From: Malurus cyaneus samueli | Taxonomy: Eukaryota; Chordata; Aves; Passeriformes; Maluridae | Assembly (NCBI GenBank): GCA_009741485.1 | Contig: CM019218.1 | Span: 38,936,111-39,000,110 of the forward strand | Length of the DNA stretch: 64,000 nt | Direction of reading: 5' to 3' | Shown: in pieces, positions 37,579 through 50,200 of the stretch | Numbering within the stretch: position 1 is the first letter of the stretch | Layout of the letters: each line of letters opens with the position of its first letter | Program-made: the position numbers and the translations under genes | The notes under the pieces: generated by a model | What the model was told of the DNA's origin: nothing | The model's database searches: none | Seen by the model: the letters and a program-made list of their open reading frames with translations, nothing else

Positions 37579-40229
37579 TGTAGAAAAAAGGTTTTTGTTT
37601 TGTTTTGTTTTGTTTTTTTTTTCCTTCAGATGCTTTTAAGAAAATGAAGTATTTGTTGGGATAGTGAAACTTTTTTGAGGCTTTCAGAACATATCTGTAA
37701 AAAAACAACAACAAGTAAAAGAGTTTGTTTGATAGCTATTGTAGAGCATTTAAAGATGTTTGGTTCCATTCTGCACATATAACTAGAACTTCCTCAACAT
37801 TCATCAGGGAAGAACATTTGAGGAACAGTTTGAATATTTCTGCACGATTTGACTCCAAGGGATAGAGCTTCGAGGAAAATTTTAAGGTACATTGGCAGAG
37901 CTCAAGGGGAAGATTTTGACCCTGTCATAGCCTCAGCAGAGTTGTCTCATGAAAAATTCATTCTCCATTACTAGCACTTTGTCACTGAGAGAGAGAATGT
38001 GTTTAATGAAAAAAGTATAAACCTTTCTACACATCCAGAAAGTAGAATACAAATAGTATGAAATGCAGTAGAAACATATTCTTCTATGAAAACTTTGTAC
38101 TTGAAATAGCCCTATTTTTCTGATGCTGCTGGTCCTCTCAAGTTTGGGGTTTCTTTTCCTTAAACATAAAACTAATGCAAAACCATCTCCAAGTATAATT
38201 GCACTTTTTGGCCTGAAATATACCCAGCAAAGGTTTTCTCCTACTGAAATATAGGGGCTCTATCAACCATATACACTAACATGGCTTTTGAAGAGTTTCT
38301 TTTGATTGAAGCACTCTCTGGTCATTTTCAAAACTATTTTGCTCTTCACTCAGTAAAGCCTCAAGCTGATTTTTCAACCTGATGAGGAATTCCTACCGTC
38401 TTTTTCGATGGAGGGGATAATAGATGATTTAAACAATTGTATTAGACCTGCAGAAAGCTTTACACACATTTAGGTGCCCATAAGCAAGACTATCTAAACT
38501 TCTGGCAACTTCATTACTCTTAATTTTTTCTGGTTTTAGTCCAGCAGGTTGGTTCTTTAGTTTGCCAAGTGTTTTAGTCATTTGCTGAAACAATCACCTC
38601 TACTTGTGGGGGAAGAATTTGCTTTTTGTTTGTGAGTATTACTATAGAGATGTGTGGCTGCCTGAGTCCTCAGTACACAACAGCTCATGCAGACTTCAGT
38701 GCAAAATTGGATGAAACTTGCCCATAGGAATAAGGAGACAAAGAAATTCTAGAAGAAATCTCTGAAGACCCTTTCCAAAATTAGATCTAAATAGGATGAG
38801 GGAACTTAGAGCCGTAAAACAGAAGAGAAAGGGGGAAAGCAATACTTTTCAACCTGTTGAAAAAAATGTAAAGTATTTCTTATGCCAAGTGTGCTGTTAG
38901 TATTGAGTCATGTTGACAGCCATTGATAGATCAGAATTTGTAGATGCCTACAGGGTCAATTGTCGTTATATTAACAATTGTATGTCAGACTATAATTCTG
39001 TGTGACATTTGGTATTAAAGCTACAAATCCTGATCTAAGGAGCTTATAAACTAGTTTAAATCATTGGTAAGAAATAACATAAAGTGACAACAGTCCAATA
39101 TTTTGTGTCTATGCCATGAAAGTTGAAAGAGTTTCCTTGGCAGCAAGTAAAGTGTCTACTCTAATTCTAGTGACTGACAGGATTGTCTGGATATTAGTTT
39201 TGGGTGAGTTCTTTCCCCCAGAAATGAGGATGCTAAATATCACATACAGAAGGTTAAATTAAAAAGTGGGCATTTTTATTTTGAAGTTGCTTCAATCACT
39301 GGAGATAAAGAATTTTGAAATAATTTTCAAAGTCAAGCAAATTCCCATTGTATGTTCATAAGTATATTATCATGACATCTTACATTAAAAATCCTGTTGA
39401 ACTGCTCCTGTGCCAGCTTGTTCTTCAGCAGAGTGGGGGGGATCACAGCCTATGGGGAGGTTTCCTGATCTGGGAAACCCTCAGGGAGTGCCCAGACTGG
39501 CTGGGAGCTGCAGCTGCCCAGGGACGTCATTGAGTTCATGCCAGTACTTATCAACTTCAGCGTTTCAGTGATTGAATGATAATCTGTGCTGAACAGAACA
39601 TGGCTTGACAAAAGAAATCATATTGGGTGAAATAGTCTGGAAGTCACTCAGCTATCAGCGTAGTGATGAAAACGTGGGGTATTTTTTGAGGAGGTGGAAG
39701 GTGAAACGTGAAAACCATCACTAACTTGAAAGTGAATTAATAATCAAGTAAGCCAATACTGCATCCACATCTCAATATTTGAATTGGTGGAACAAGCATT
39801 TTCTAAAGTGCTTTGTGAATCTCGCAGTTTGATGTCTTATGCATTCTTTTCCTAAGTTAAGACTAATCTAAACTTAGCAGAGGATGCCCTTGACATCAGA
39901 AGAGGGTGCTGTATCCAAAGAGAAAACTGTTTTCATCAGATCCTTCAATGTTTATTTCAGGAAGGTTCCCTTTAGATTATCCCAGGTGTGGTCTCCTGTC
40001 AGAGACCAATGAATTGTATCATTATTTCTTTAATCAAGTCTTCTGTCTATGCTGACCAGCTGGTAGTCTCTGGTGAAGACAGGCAATCCTGTTTGAATTT
40101 CTTGCTAGTTCTAGAAGTTTCATTCTGGGAGGAATTTCCTGTCCTTAGCCTGAACATGCTACCAAATGGTGTGGAACATAATGTTGGAGCTTTCTGAAGA
40201 GAAAAGATGAGTTGTGGAGTGTCCTTGAC

Positions 40230-40276
40230 AAAAAAAAAAAAAAAAAAAAAAAAAACAAAAAACAAACAAAAAAAAG
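40230..40276. repeat. Poly(A) tract passing into A/C runs
   Basis: Twenty-six A followed by CAAAAAACAAACAAAAAAAAG. Simple sequence; no retroposon was recognised beside it. Confidence 0.9.
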
Positions 40277-43200
40277 AAATATCCCATCCTACCCTGACAT
40301 GTTGTATAATGCTAAAATGAAAATATGTACATACCTCTCTCTTATGAACTACAGAACTACCTTTCTCATTTAACTAGCAAAATTGCCAGTGGCTGCCTTC
40401 CTGCAGGGTGACATCCTGGGAAAGGTATGTTGTATAGATGCTGGTGTAAGGAATATGCTTTGGAAGTTTCTTTGTGCACTCTGTACAAAGTTACTTGGAT
40501 TTCAGTAGAGATTCATGCTCTAAGGAAATATGTCGCAGGAGCTAATGGATGCTGTGTGGTCTTAAAAGAAGAACAGAGGAAAAGCTTCTAGTATACTGAT
40601 AAAAGCTAAAAGATACTTCCCTAAGTAGAAGCTGTTTGGATATTGAGAAAATCATGTCCTGTTGAGCTGCCAGAAATCCTGCTTTCTTGGCAATAGTTTT
40701 CAATTTGTTGAAAACTAATATAGATGTATATGGTCCAAAGCTTTAAATGAAATGCAGATAAAAGATGCAAACAACAGAAATAGGATGTTCTATGCCTTCG
40801 TGTAGATTTTTACATTTAGAATCCACTACTGCTTGTGTCAAAAAAACCCAATAAAAAATAAGAGAATTGAGACACATGGGTGTCACTTGAATGAAGTGTT
40901 CTGCTTAGAAAGATTGGAAAGGAAATGAATGATTAGGAAGCAGGGATTTTGAGAGGACTTAATTAGAATTAGAATAAGTGTGGGGAAAATAACGTACACT
41001 TGTATGTACATAGGAAGTATGGGAAATGAATGCTTATTTCAATTTGTTCTCATTGTCTATTCTAATATATCCATGGTGTTCAATTAAAAAAAAAAGTAAT
41101 TAAAATAGTTACATAACAGGTTTGGGTTTTTTAAATATGAATCCAGTTACTGATTTGGGAGGGTGAAAGAAGAAATCTGAGATAGGTGAGGATGAGGAAA
41201 AGCTCGCATTAAAAAGAAGTATAGTATATGAGAGAATAAACAGTACTTTACTGCAGTGCTTTACATTCAGGGAGCTGTGTCAGAATTTGAATGTACGTTT
41301 GAACACATTTTTTCTCTGAAGAAGTCAACATCCTCTACTTTTCTCCATTTGGGTGTAGGAACTCTAGCACACACATTTTTATTTTTTTTTAATGAATCAA
41401 TTTGAGTGACAAAGCACTGAAAAAAAATGTACTTTTGCTTTTGCCCCATTTATCAACATGCTCTGTTACCTCCCTGCTTTTCTTTACGAACAGTGGGGTT
41501 AAGTAGCAACTTCATGTTTTGGCTGCTTTAAATTTCATAAGTGAATCCAATGCAGTCTTGAATGCTCACCCCAAATTATCCAAAGAAAAGAATGGAAAGC
41601 CCAGTTAAAGGGAATAACATTCTTCTTTGATCATTAAAGGCTCAGGTGTTAGAACAGCAACCTGACCATCATTATTTTTTCCAGCTGCTCTGGTTATCGA
41701 GTTGGAAATGGATCATTGCTTTATATTGCATCACTTCACAATTCAGTGATGAATATATTTTAATGGTCAAAGATGCCAGGCTATAATAATAAAGTAAAAG
41801 TATAATGAATTGTTTAGTGAGCTTCTGGGTTAGGACTTTGAAGTTAAAGGGAGAACAGAAACACTGTTAAGCAAGATGCCTCTTCATTCTCTCTATGGAA
41901 GTAAACTGCCTGTATGCCCTTTCCATTTTACCTTGATTGCCAATTGATTTCCAGAATTTATTTCTATATAATCTCTGTTTTTGTGATCAGGGTTAGTTCT
42001 GAATTAAACCACCGCATGAAAGACAGGTTGTTCACTCTGTGGCATGCTTCAGCCTTCCCATGTTAATATGACAAGGAAACAATTTCCATTGTGTTTTCCA
42101 GGTGGCTCCCTTCCTCAGAATAGCAAGTTTAGCTCAGTATCCAGTCATTAAGAAAGGTCCTGACATTCAGATACAAAAGCACAGTTTTACAGAAGTGAGC
42201 GAATTGTCAAACTTGTTAGAAATATGAATTCCTACCATTTTACACCACTTGAAAGTCACACTGAATTCCTTCATCAACTGGAATTCCAAATACTTTAATT
42301 TCCTATAGGTAGATCAAAATATTAGTTAGAATTAGCTAGAATTATTCTTACAGTGTTAATATTTTTCTTTGGGCCCTTTAATCTAAAGAATACTTGGTTC
42401 TAGAGAACTAGAACTGAAAGCTACAGCTTTTTTTCTCCCAAGCCTAAATTTCCCCTTGGTCAGTAACTTTGTTTCAGGTTATAGTGGTTACTGAATAAGT
42501 GCCACTTCTACATGTGTTATTCAAAGTGGATTGATAAATCAAACAGTATCAATGAATTTGTAATACTTTATACTGCCATAGCCATTTCCTCTTAGAATCA
42601 TGGCCTACTAATAATGGCAGGTTCTGGGGTAATGATATCATCCTACTCTTCTCTTTCTATTGCAATTTTGTTTTTGATCTCCCATTAAAGTCAGAATCAA
42701 TATGTTGGGCTACCTATATTATTTGAATACTCATAAGCAGTGTCCTTTTTCAGGAAACATTTTCAAATGGTAGCTGCTTTATTTCTTGCCTTCAAAAAAG
42801 GTACTTATGTAATTCATGAAGCAAGAGTGAAAGAACAGAATACCAAAGAGTAGAGCAAATAGAATATATTTATCACTTATTTTCTTGTTTTAAAACCTCT
42901 CAGAATAGTGCCTATAGCAAAGATACAATGTCCTAGAATCAGATAATGAATGGAATAAACAAGTGGGCAGATGAAATTCTGAAAAATACGTAATAATGAC
43001 CTTGCAAATTCATGAGCAGATCATTGGCTTACCAGACTGTTACTTGATTTGTTGTTGTTATTTTTATATTTCTAAAAAGTAAAAAGATTTTTTGATTACT
43101 CACTGCTCCTGGGAAATCAGTGGGAGCTGCAGATACTTAGCACCTAGAAAAGTGCTTGTGGTTCTTAGTATTTGAAACTTTGTATTGAAAATGAAATTTC

Positions 43201-45990
43201 CTGATATTGTACATTTGATTATAAAAATGTGGTAGTTACTATAGCCTTAGTATCTTAAATCTTCAGAGATAAATGACCTACAGAGCTCAAATCACAAAAT
43301 TGTTCATTTAGATTAGTTTTTGATTTTTCTCTTTGAAATTATGCATAAATGAACAGATGGCAAACAATCCAAACCCTGACTGTTCGAGGAGTACTGTCAT
43401 TTCAGATCAAGATTGCAGTTCATTAGCACAGAAGAAATAATCTGTTCTTTCTGTAGTGGGACAAATTAGTATCAGGCTTGATCAGAAAGATTCATTAAAC
43501 AGGAAAAGTAGCAAAAGGAGTTTCTGTTGTTCCTGATTGTTGATATGAAGTGTATTGCCTAATGGATATAGCGAAGAATTGGGTTCTGTTCTTGATATTG
43601 CCACTGAGTTACTTTGGACAAGTGACTCAATTATTCATTCTTGATTTGTGAAATGTGAAATACGTCTCCAGGGCAGGCATAAAATCTGATTAATATTTTT
43701 AAACTACTCTTAATTTCTTAGGCACAAATTTCTTGCCCACTGGTATGTGTTATGTGCTGTCTAGCAATCTGGGATAGAGAAGAAGTTTTATAGCCAAAAT
43801 TCAACAGTGAACAAAGGTAGACAATGATACATGGCAACAGTAAATCTTTCAAAACATGTTTTCCTTTATGTGTATGGGGAAAGGAGTGACCTAAAAAGAG
43901 CAATGACTTTGCATAGACAGAGGCAAGATATTAATCACTTTTTTTAAACCCACTTATAGGTTCAGATTATTCTCTTTCTTAACTTTGAAAGACAAAATGA
44001 CACAGGAAATAGTAGACTAGCAGAATAGCAAAAAACAGATCTCTCTTAGGTAGACTGCTACTCAGGGCAACTCAGTTCTCCAAGATGTTAAAGTAATCAC
44101 AGGATAGTTATGAATCATGCACAATAACTGCATTATGAGATGGAGAAAATGACAGGCAGGATGGGAGAGGAGGAGGGATATTTTTCAGCTGATATTTAGA
44201 AAGGGTTTTGTAATGAAGGAGTTACTGTTATTGGAAGTTGAATTTGGAAGGAAGGTAAAGAAAAGATTTTTACTATTTTCTTTGCAATTACTTTTTTTTT
44301 CCCTTTAGTGTGATGAGTAGAGGCTTCATGAAAACTGTAGTAGTTGGTAGGATGGTTTTTTTTTTAAGCAAACTTATTTCCATTACGAACTTGAAGAGAG
44401 GTTAAATTGAGGCGATGCTTTGGCAAAGATTTTCTGTCCTTTACCTTTGATTATTCATATTCCCAGGAAGAGAAGTATGAATTAATTTTTCATTGGTGCC
44501 AAGAAGTACAAGAAATAGATCCTCAGACTTTTATATGTTTCAGCTGAACTTATTTGCAACCACTGCAGTATTCAGCTCCAAAGCTCCTGTCCTTTAGCAA
44601 GTTAAGTATTACTTTACTTATCTTTACTTGAGAGATGAAGTTGAGTTTTTTGATGAAACACAGGACAAAGTGAAAGATGAATGTTGTGCAGAGCACAACA
44701 TTGGTGGATATGACTGGGTCCAGAGTGCAGAAATATAATGGGTTTACAAATTGAGTTTTAAGAGCCACCTTGGCTAACAAGCATAAATTGGCAGGATTCT
44801 TAATCCCTGTTAGCTCAGAGGAATGAAGAGGGGAAAAAAAAAAACAAAACAAAAAAAACCAAACAAATATTTCCGTGGTAGTTTTGATGTGTGTGGCTTT
44901 TGGGGTGGCTAAAATTTCCTCTCAACACCTGTTGCAAGTCTCATTGTTATCAAGGAACATTTTATGGGGGGGTACTGTTATATTTTTGAATGGGTGCTAC
45001 CTTGCATCTCAGTTGTCCTGTTGGAGTTATGCTTTTAAGGTCTGTTCCAAAGCTTTCTAAACAAACCCTTTTATTGCTAGTGTGAGCTTTGACAACTTGT
45101 GCTTTATCCTGGACTTGACAAAGTATTTGTTTCTAGTAATGATACCTAATCTCTAGTAATGTGTTTGTTGATCCTATTGTAATTCTCTCACATATCCCAC
45201 TGTCTCATGCAGAAATTATTTTGGGGCTTCCAAAAATACATATTTTTTTTTTAAAAAAAAACTTTCCGTATGTTTATGATTTGAGAGTTAGTAGGCCTAT
45301 CAGCACTATAGAGATTTTCACCTTTTTCTCACTAGTTTACTGCAAAGCTGTTAGAATCAGCTTTGAAGTTGCATTGATTTTAAACAAATAATTAAAGTTC
45401 ATTTCCTAACAGATTGTTTCGGACTGAACAGCCCCTGAACTGCTCCAAATTCACTGAACAAAGTGAAGACACAATGAGTATGGTTGTCAACCTTTTGTCA
45501 TTCATCAACAAGCTAACGGAATTATTATTTTTTCCTCAGTAGCAATTACTCTCATTCATCCTTTGTTCTGCCTTTGTTTTTCTATTTCACTTCTCATAAA
45601 CCAGTCTCATCAAGAGAAATGGTTGGAATTTTGAATGTTGAAAATGTGCCTTGGAGCAACCCATGAGCAATGCTTTATCACAGCTTATAGTGCTGTCCTT
45701 GCTTGGGAGTGTGCTCTCCAGAGACTTCCACCAGAGCTCAGCCTTTGCTTGCAGCAGGTGATTAACATGCTGTGTGGAGCACAAAGGATTGGTTTATTCA
45801 TTCTGCAGAAAAGCTTCACTGAAGCTGTGTGTTTCTCTTTCTTTGAGGTGCAGAATAACCATAAGACTGCTATGGTTCTCTCACAAAAATAGTAACTTTT
45901 TCCCTAAAGAAAGACGGGTGCATACGCACATTACATTTCTCTACCCTGATCAGAAAAATGCTTTTGCTATTACTTGTTCTATGCACATAA

Positions 45991-46027
45991 TTAAAAAAAA
46001 ACCCAAAAAACCAAAAAACACAACAAA
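45991..46027. repeat. A-rich low-complexity tract
   Basis: A runs broken by C (AAAAAAAAACCCAAAAAACC, then AAAAAACACAAC). It lies about 200 bp left of the young LTR. Confidence 0.85.
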
Positions 46028-46413
46028 ATGCTAATGAATGCTATAGTTTTGGGGAACTTGGATCATCCTTCTGTGCTAAGAAAATTATACCATCAGAGAA
46101 ACCTATGGTGTGTCCCTATTTGTATGCTTATTGCTCTTGCCATATGTAAGTAGAAGCAGTAGCCATTCACATTATTTTCTGGCCCATTTTCCTTGACAAT
46201 TTGTTTACCAAAATTACTGATATTGACACAACTCCACTGTCGTGGTTTGAACTGCATCCACGACTTCCCTCCTTCCCCCACCGAGAGAGGGAGAAGGGAG
46301 AGCGGAAACCCAATTAACACGAAAATTTATGGCTTTGAGATAAACATAATTGGAAGAAATACTGTACTCCACAAAGAGTCAGACAGGCTACATAACTTAA
46401 GTTGCAAGATAGA

Positions 46414-46419
46414 TTTATT
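46414..46419 (-). terminator. Putative LTR polyadenylation signal
   Basis: AATAAA on the minus strand inside the LTR, followed by the roughly 175-bp LTR end. Its position downstream of the TATA-like box fits an LTR sense strand of minus. Confidence 0.5.
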
Positions 46420-47232
46420 ACTACACACTACTAAGACTGGCACTGGGTGAAAAACAAAGATAGGGATATTTACAAAGAGAAGAAAAATAAAATGACATTT
46501 TCAAGACACCTGTTAACACTTTCCCAGGGACCCATCTCTTCTTCCAAGTCCCCCCATCTCCACCCCTCCCATGTTGTCCCTCACACACAGGGGGGCAGGA
46601 GAAATGAAAGTCTAACACAGATCAAAACACTCAGCTGTTGTCCAAGCGTTGTAGGATACAACATTCTTACAGCTCCAGCTGTGGGATGTGTCCTTTTCTG
46701 AGAAACAGTCAGTGCAAAACTGCTAATAGCAGAAAGGAACTTCTTTACCTCACAGGAGAAAAGAAAAGAAATGTCCTTCAAAGCCCATGTTGTTTTTTTT
46801 TCAGCGACGTGAGTCCGATTATCACAAACCTCCTGGCAGAACAAAAACAGGCTTCTTCTACATCAAAACTTCGTGGGGGGAGCAAACCTCTTCTCTATTT
46901 CTTGGCTTCGTAATCAAAAAATAGTCCGATCCTCAAAAGGCCAGGGTTTTTTTTCCTCACAGCAAGGTCGCATTACTTCTCTATACAGGTCTCTCTCAAT
47001 ATGATGGAAATAGTTCTTTTCAAGAACAACTTATCTCCTCCAGCTTGTTCGAGAACCACAACAAGGGCACAGCTTCTCCTTACTGTTCTGTGATCTTTAG
47101 ATGTCTCCATTTTTCTTCTTACATCTCCTCACCCTCCTGCTCTGGTTTTTTTTTCCAGTGCAAGATACTAAAACTACATGCTATCAATTAACCTAAACAT
47201 GGCGGCCGCAACTATCTTGTTTTGAATTCCTT

Positions 47233-47255
47233 CTTAAATACACCAAAATACGTCA
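47233..47255 (-). promoter_or_regulatory. Putative LTR core promoter
   Basis: On the minus strand TGACGTA (CRE/ATF-like, 47249-47255) is followed about 9 bp later by TATTTAAG (47233-47240), a TATA-like box. This arrangement is usual for retroviral U3. Transcription would run toward lower coordinates. Confidence 0.5.
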
Positions 47256-50200
47256 TCACAGAGGTGTAACTATCCTGTGTAATTGGCCCAGGCCTGATGG
47301 CCAGCCTGTCCATCAACCTCAGAACCAATGATGGGTTGGCTCTGAAACACAGGAGGGGGGCAAGCCTCTCTTTGCTGGAGAAGAAGAAGAAGAACACACC
47401 CCTAGGACTTCTCACAGCAGCCATCTTTGTGGTTTCTTGATTCCCATCCCCCACCACCAAAAATTGGACCAAGCAAAACCATGACACTCCACTCAGAATG
47501 GGAGGACTGTTTAGGGTAGTATCTGCCTTGTTTAAAGGATCTCATAATTAACCTGGACTAGATCTATTGCCAGTGCAAGAATGGTTTGGAGGGAGGAACG
47601 AAGGCTGCTACTATAACTGTTCATTATTAATCTTCTACCTGGAAGTAGAAAATTAATAACCTCTTTCATCCATAATTTCAAAATTTATTTTCATATAAGA
47701 GTTTTGCCATATCTTGAATAAATTCTCGTGTTTTGATTTCTATTGATTTTGATTTAATTTTTTGTGTCAGGTTACTGAACATTATGATAATGTAAGCAGT
47801 CTTTGGTAAAATATTTTAACATAACCATCATATTTTTAGCTATTTATTCTTACATCCTTTGTTGTGCAGAGGATGGAGCAAAGGTGTTTACTTCCTTATA
47901 GGTCTCTGAGAAGTTTTATGTCAAAAGCTGTTGGCATTTTAGGCAAAAGTCAAGTCATAGCCAACTCTGAGTTCCTGTAGTATGGTTGAAGTTAGCTGAG
48001 TCAATATAAGCCTGTTAGGGAATCTGGAGGAGATGTAGGTAGGCTTGTATATCCCAGCTGATGTTGGCTTTGTTATGGTTGCTCTCTGTCCCTCATTGCA
48101 GGAATTGCTGTGCAATTAAGTGTGAAATATTGGCCGATTTTAATCCTCCTTGTGGATTTTTTTTCCTCCTTGTGGAAAGAAATGAGGGTATGTTTTGTAT
48201 GGTACTAGGCTTCACTATATTCAAGGAAATACAATTTCTCTTATGCATTGAGCCACTGGAGAAGGTTGTGACTGTACTGAACAATTCCATTCCAGTTTTG
48301 ATCATTCTTTCCAAGAAGAAGATGTCAGCTGGAGACGACTGAGAGAGGTGTCAGTCTTTCTCCTTGGTTAGGTACAAACACAGAGCAACTGTTGAGGACA
48401 GAAGAGGGGTGGGGATGTGGGAATAAATCCTGTGGCATATGTGTGAAATAAGTTTTTTGTGACTCAGTCCATCATAATTGGAAGACTTTTTTTGTGACAG
48501 TACTTCTCCAACTTTCCAGATCAAATCATAGTACCCTTGCTGTGTTTGCATTATGAGTTACTGCTATACTGGAGATGTAGTTTTGGGCCAGAGGTGCAGT
48601 TTATCCTTAAGATTTGATGAGAAAGCTGTAGCAGTCCTCAGTGCTCTGTATGTAGCAGTCCTCTGTATACTTTCATCAATAAATCATGAAGTTGACATCA
48701 ACTTCAGGTTTAGAACTGCAATTTTTAGATGATTGTTTTAACTGTTTAATTGTTTAAAACCATCCAATTATTTTTATTACTACTTTCTCTGGAAAAAAGA
48801 TTCTTTGTTTGGGGAGGGGGGAAGACCCACCATGTGGCTGTGTGGGCTTAGTCCAGCTTAGAAATAAGCAGACTTGCTTATAACATCTTCTCAATTAGCA
48901 CCGAAAAATAATTCTGGCACTTAGCCTTAGGATTCCCCAAACCCTCAAGGTCACTGAAATTATATCCATGAAGAAAATAGCACTATTGTTTTTAAAATGT
49001 CTTGAACTCTTCAGTGAAACTGAATTTCTTACTTCTTCTCTATCTGCTTCAATCCACTGATGCCAAAGTTATAGTAAGCACCTTGTTGTGGAAATCACCT
49101 CTAACCTAATTCTGTACACTCTCTTTATGCTGTTTCTTCTGGTTTGAGGTACCGCAAGCAAGGATGAGTACATAACTGAATCCTCCACTCCATAAATCTG
49201 TTTATAGCTTTTGGATTTTTTTGTTATTGTCAGTATACAGGTACCTTATGCATATGTGCATATATGCAGTACATGTATTCATTACCCTTTGACAGATGTG
49301 TGTATGTTCTCACTTTAGGAAGATTTTTGAGTTCATTTCATAAAGAGAGGGTTCGTTCAGATCATTAAATCCTACACAGTTCTAGTTAATAAAACAAAAT
49401 CTGCCTGCACATTGTTGAATCTTTTCTGTGACTCAGGCAGCTTCACCTTCCCCCAGCTTGTTGAGTCACTAAGCAGATTGCTTTTTAATACCAAATTTAT
49501 TTGGACAGCTTTGATTGTAGACAGTACTGGTTGGATATGGGGTATAGATGGTGCATTCCTGTAGCAAGTTCTATTTCAGAGGTCATGTCAAAATATTGTG
49601 TTCTAGAATGTTAGTGAATTTACCTAATATTGGTTAATTATTTATGCAAATAATAAAGAAAAACTTTATTGGTTCTCAGTTTTGAGAACTTCAGAGCATC
49701 TGCTTATGTGAGGAAATGCTGTTCATAGGAGAAAGACTGTATTTTTTTCTGTACTCATTTTTGCACTACAGGTTTTTTTTTTCTTTGTATCTAACATCTG
49801 ATATAAAAGAAGCTTCTTTGTATGCCTTCTTTCAGCTTTTCTTCCTCCTTGTCTGAGTGTTATGTTGCTATGCAAAGACATGAATCCTGAGACATTCTAA
49901 AAAATTATTTAATGTGCCCATCAATTAATTTGAGGGTTTTTTTATAGACCTTTTTTTGAGGTCTGTGCCACTGATTTTGATGGTTGCCCTTTCAGATGTT
50001 TAGTCATTAATAATGACTAAAGGCTTTGTCTGGTGTTCTGCCTCTAATTGTAAGCACCAGTGAGGACAAAGGTAGGTCTTCTTTTAAGTAATAAATCTGA
50101 AAGAGAAATATTTTGCAGTTTTTCTGACCCTTGTTTAATTCTCTGTTGATGTTTCAGCACAGTTGGAACTGATTAAACTTGTTACTATGGCTCACAGTAA

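Larger units (their letters stand above)
36449..46231. other. Unique AT-rich DNA, no gene recognised
   Basis: About 9.8 kb of single-copy sequence with simple A and A/C tracts. It contains the longest open frame in the window (minus strand, 36955-37578), which has no family resemblance and starts without an ATG. A GC-richer patch at about 39390-39540 was not assigned to any repeat. Small motif-dense patches at 41690-41800 and 45420-45560 look like conserved non-coding elements. Confidence 0.65.
46232..47492 (-). mobile_element. Solo LTR with perfect 6-bp target duplication
   Basis: The LTR itself spans 46238-47486 (1249 bp) and is flanked on both sides by the identical 6-bp duplication CTCCAC (46232-46237 and 47487-47492). 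Its ends are TGTCGTGGTTT on the left and AAACCATGACA on the right, so it is TG...CA bounded with imperfect terminal inverted repeats. On the minus strand it opens TGTCATGGTTTTGCTTGG, which I recognise as a songbird LTR family. The sense strand is inferred to be minus. It has a TATA-like TATTTAAG at 47233-47240, a CRE-like TGACGTA just before it at 47249-47255, and AATAAA at 46414-46419. No gag, pol or env is present. A 6-bp duplication is typical of class II (ERVK-like) elements. Confidence 0.92.

Noticed and set aside
39390..39540. GC-richer patch considered as a CR1 or LTR fragment
   Set aside because: Individual words look like bird repeats, but the order does not match any CR1 or LTR segment I know.
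47212..47487. 91-codon minus-strand frame starting at the LTR edge
   Set aside because: It is the U3 part of the LTR read through. It begins at the LTR boundary and crosses the TATA-like box, so it is not a retroviral protein gene.
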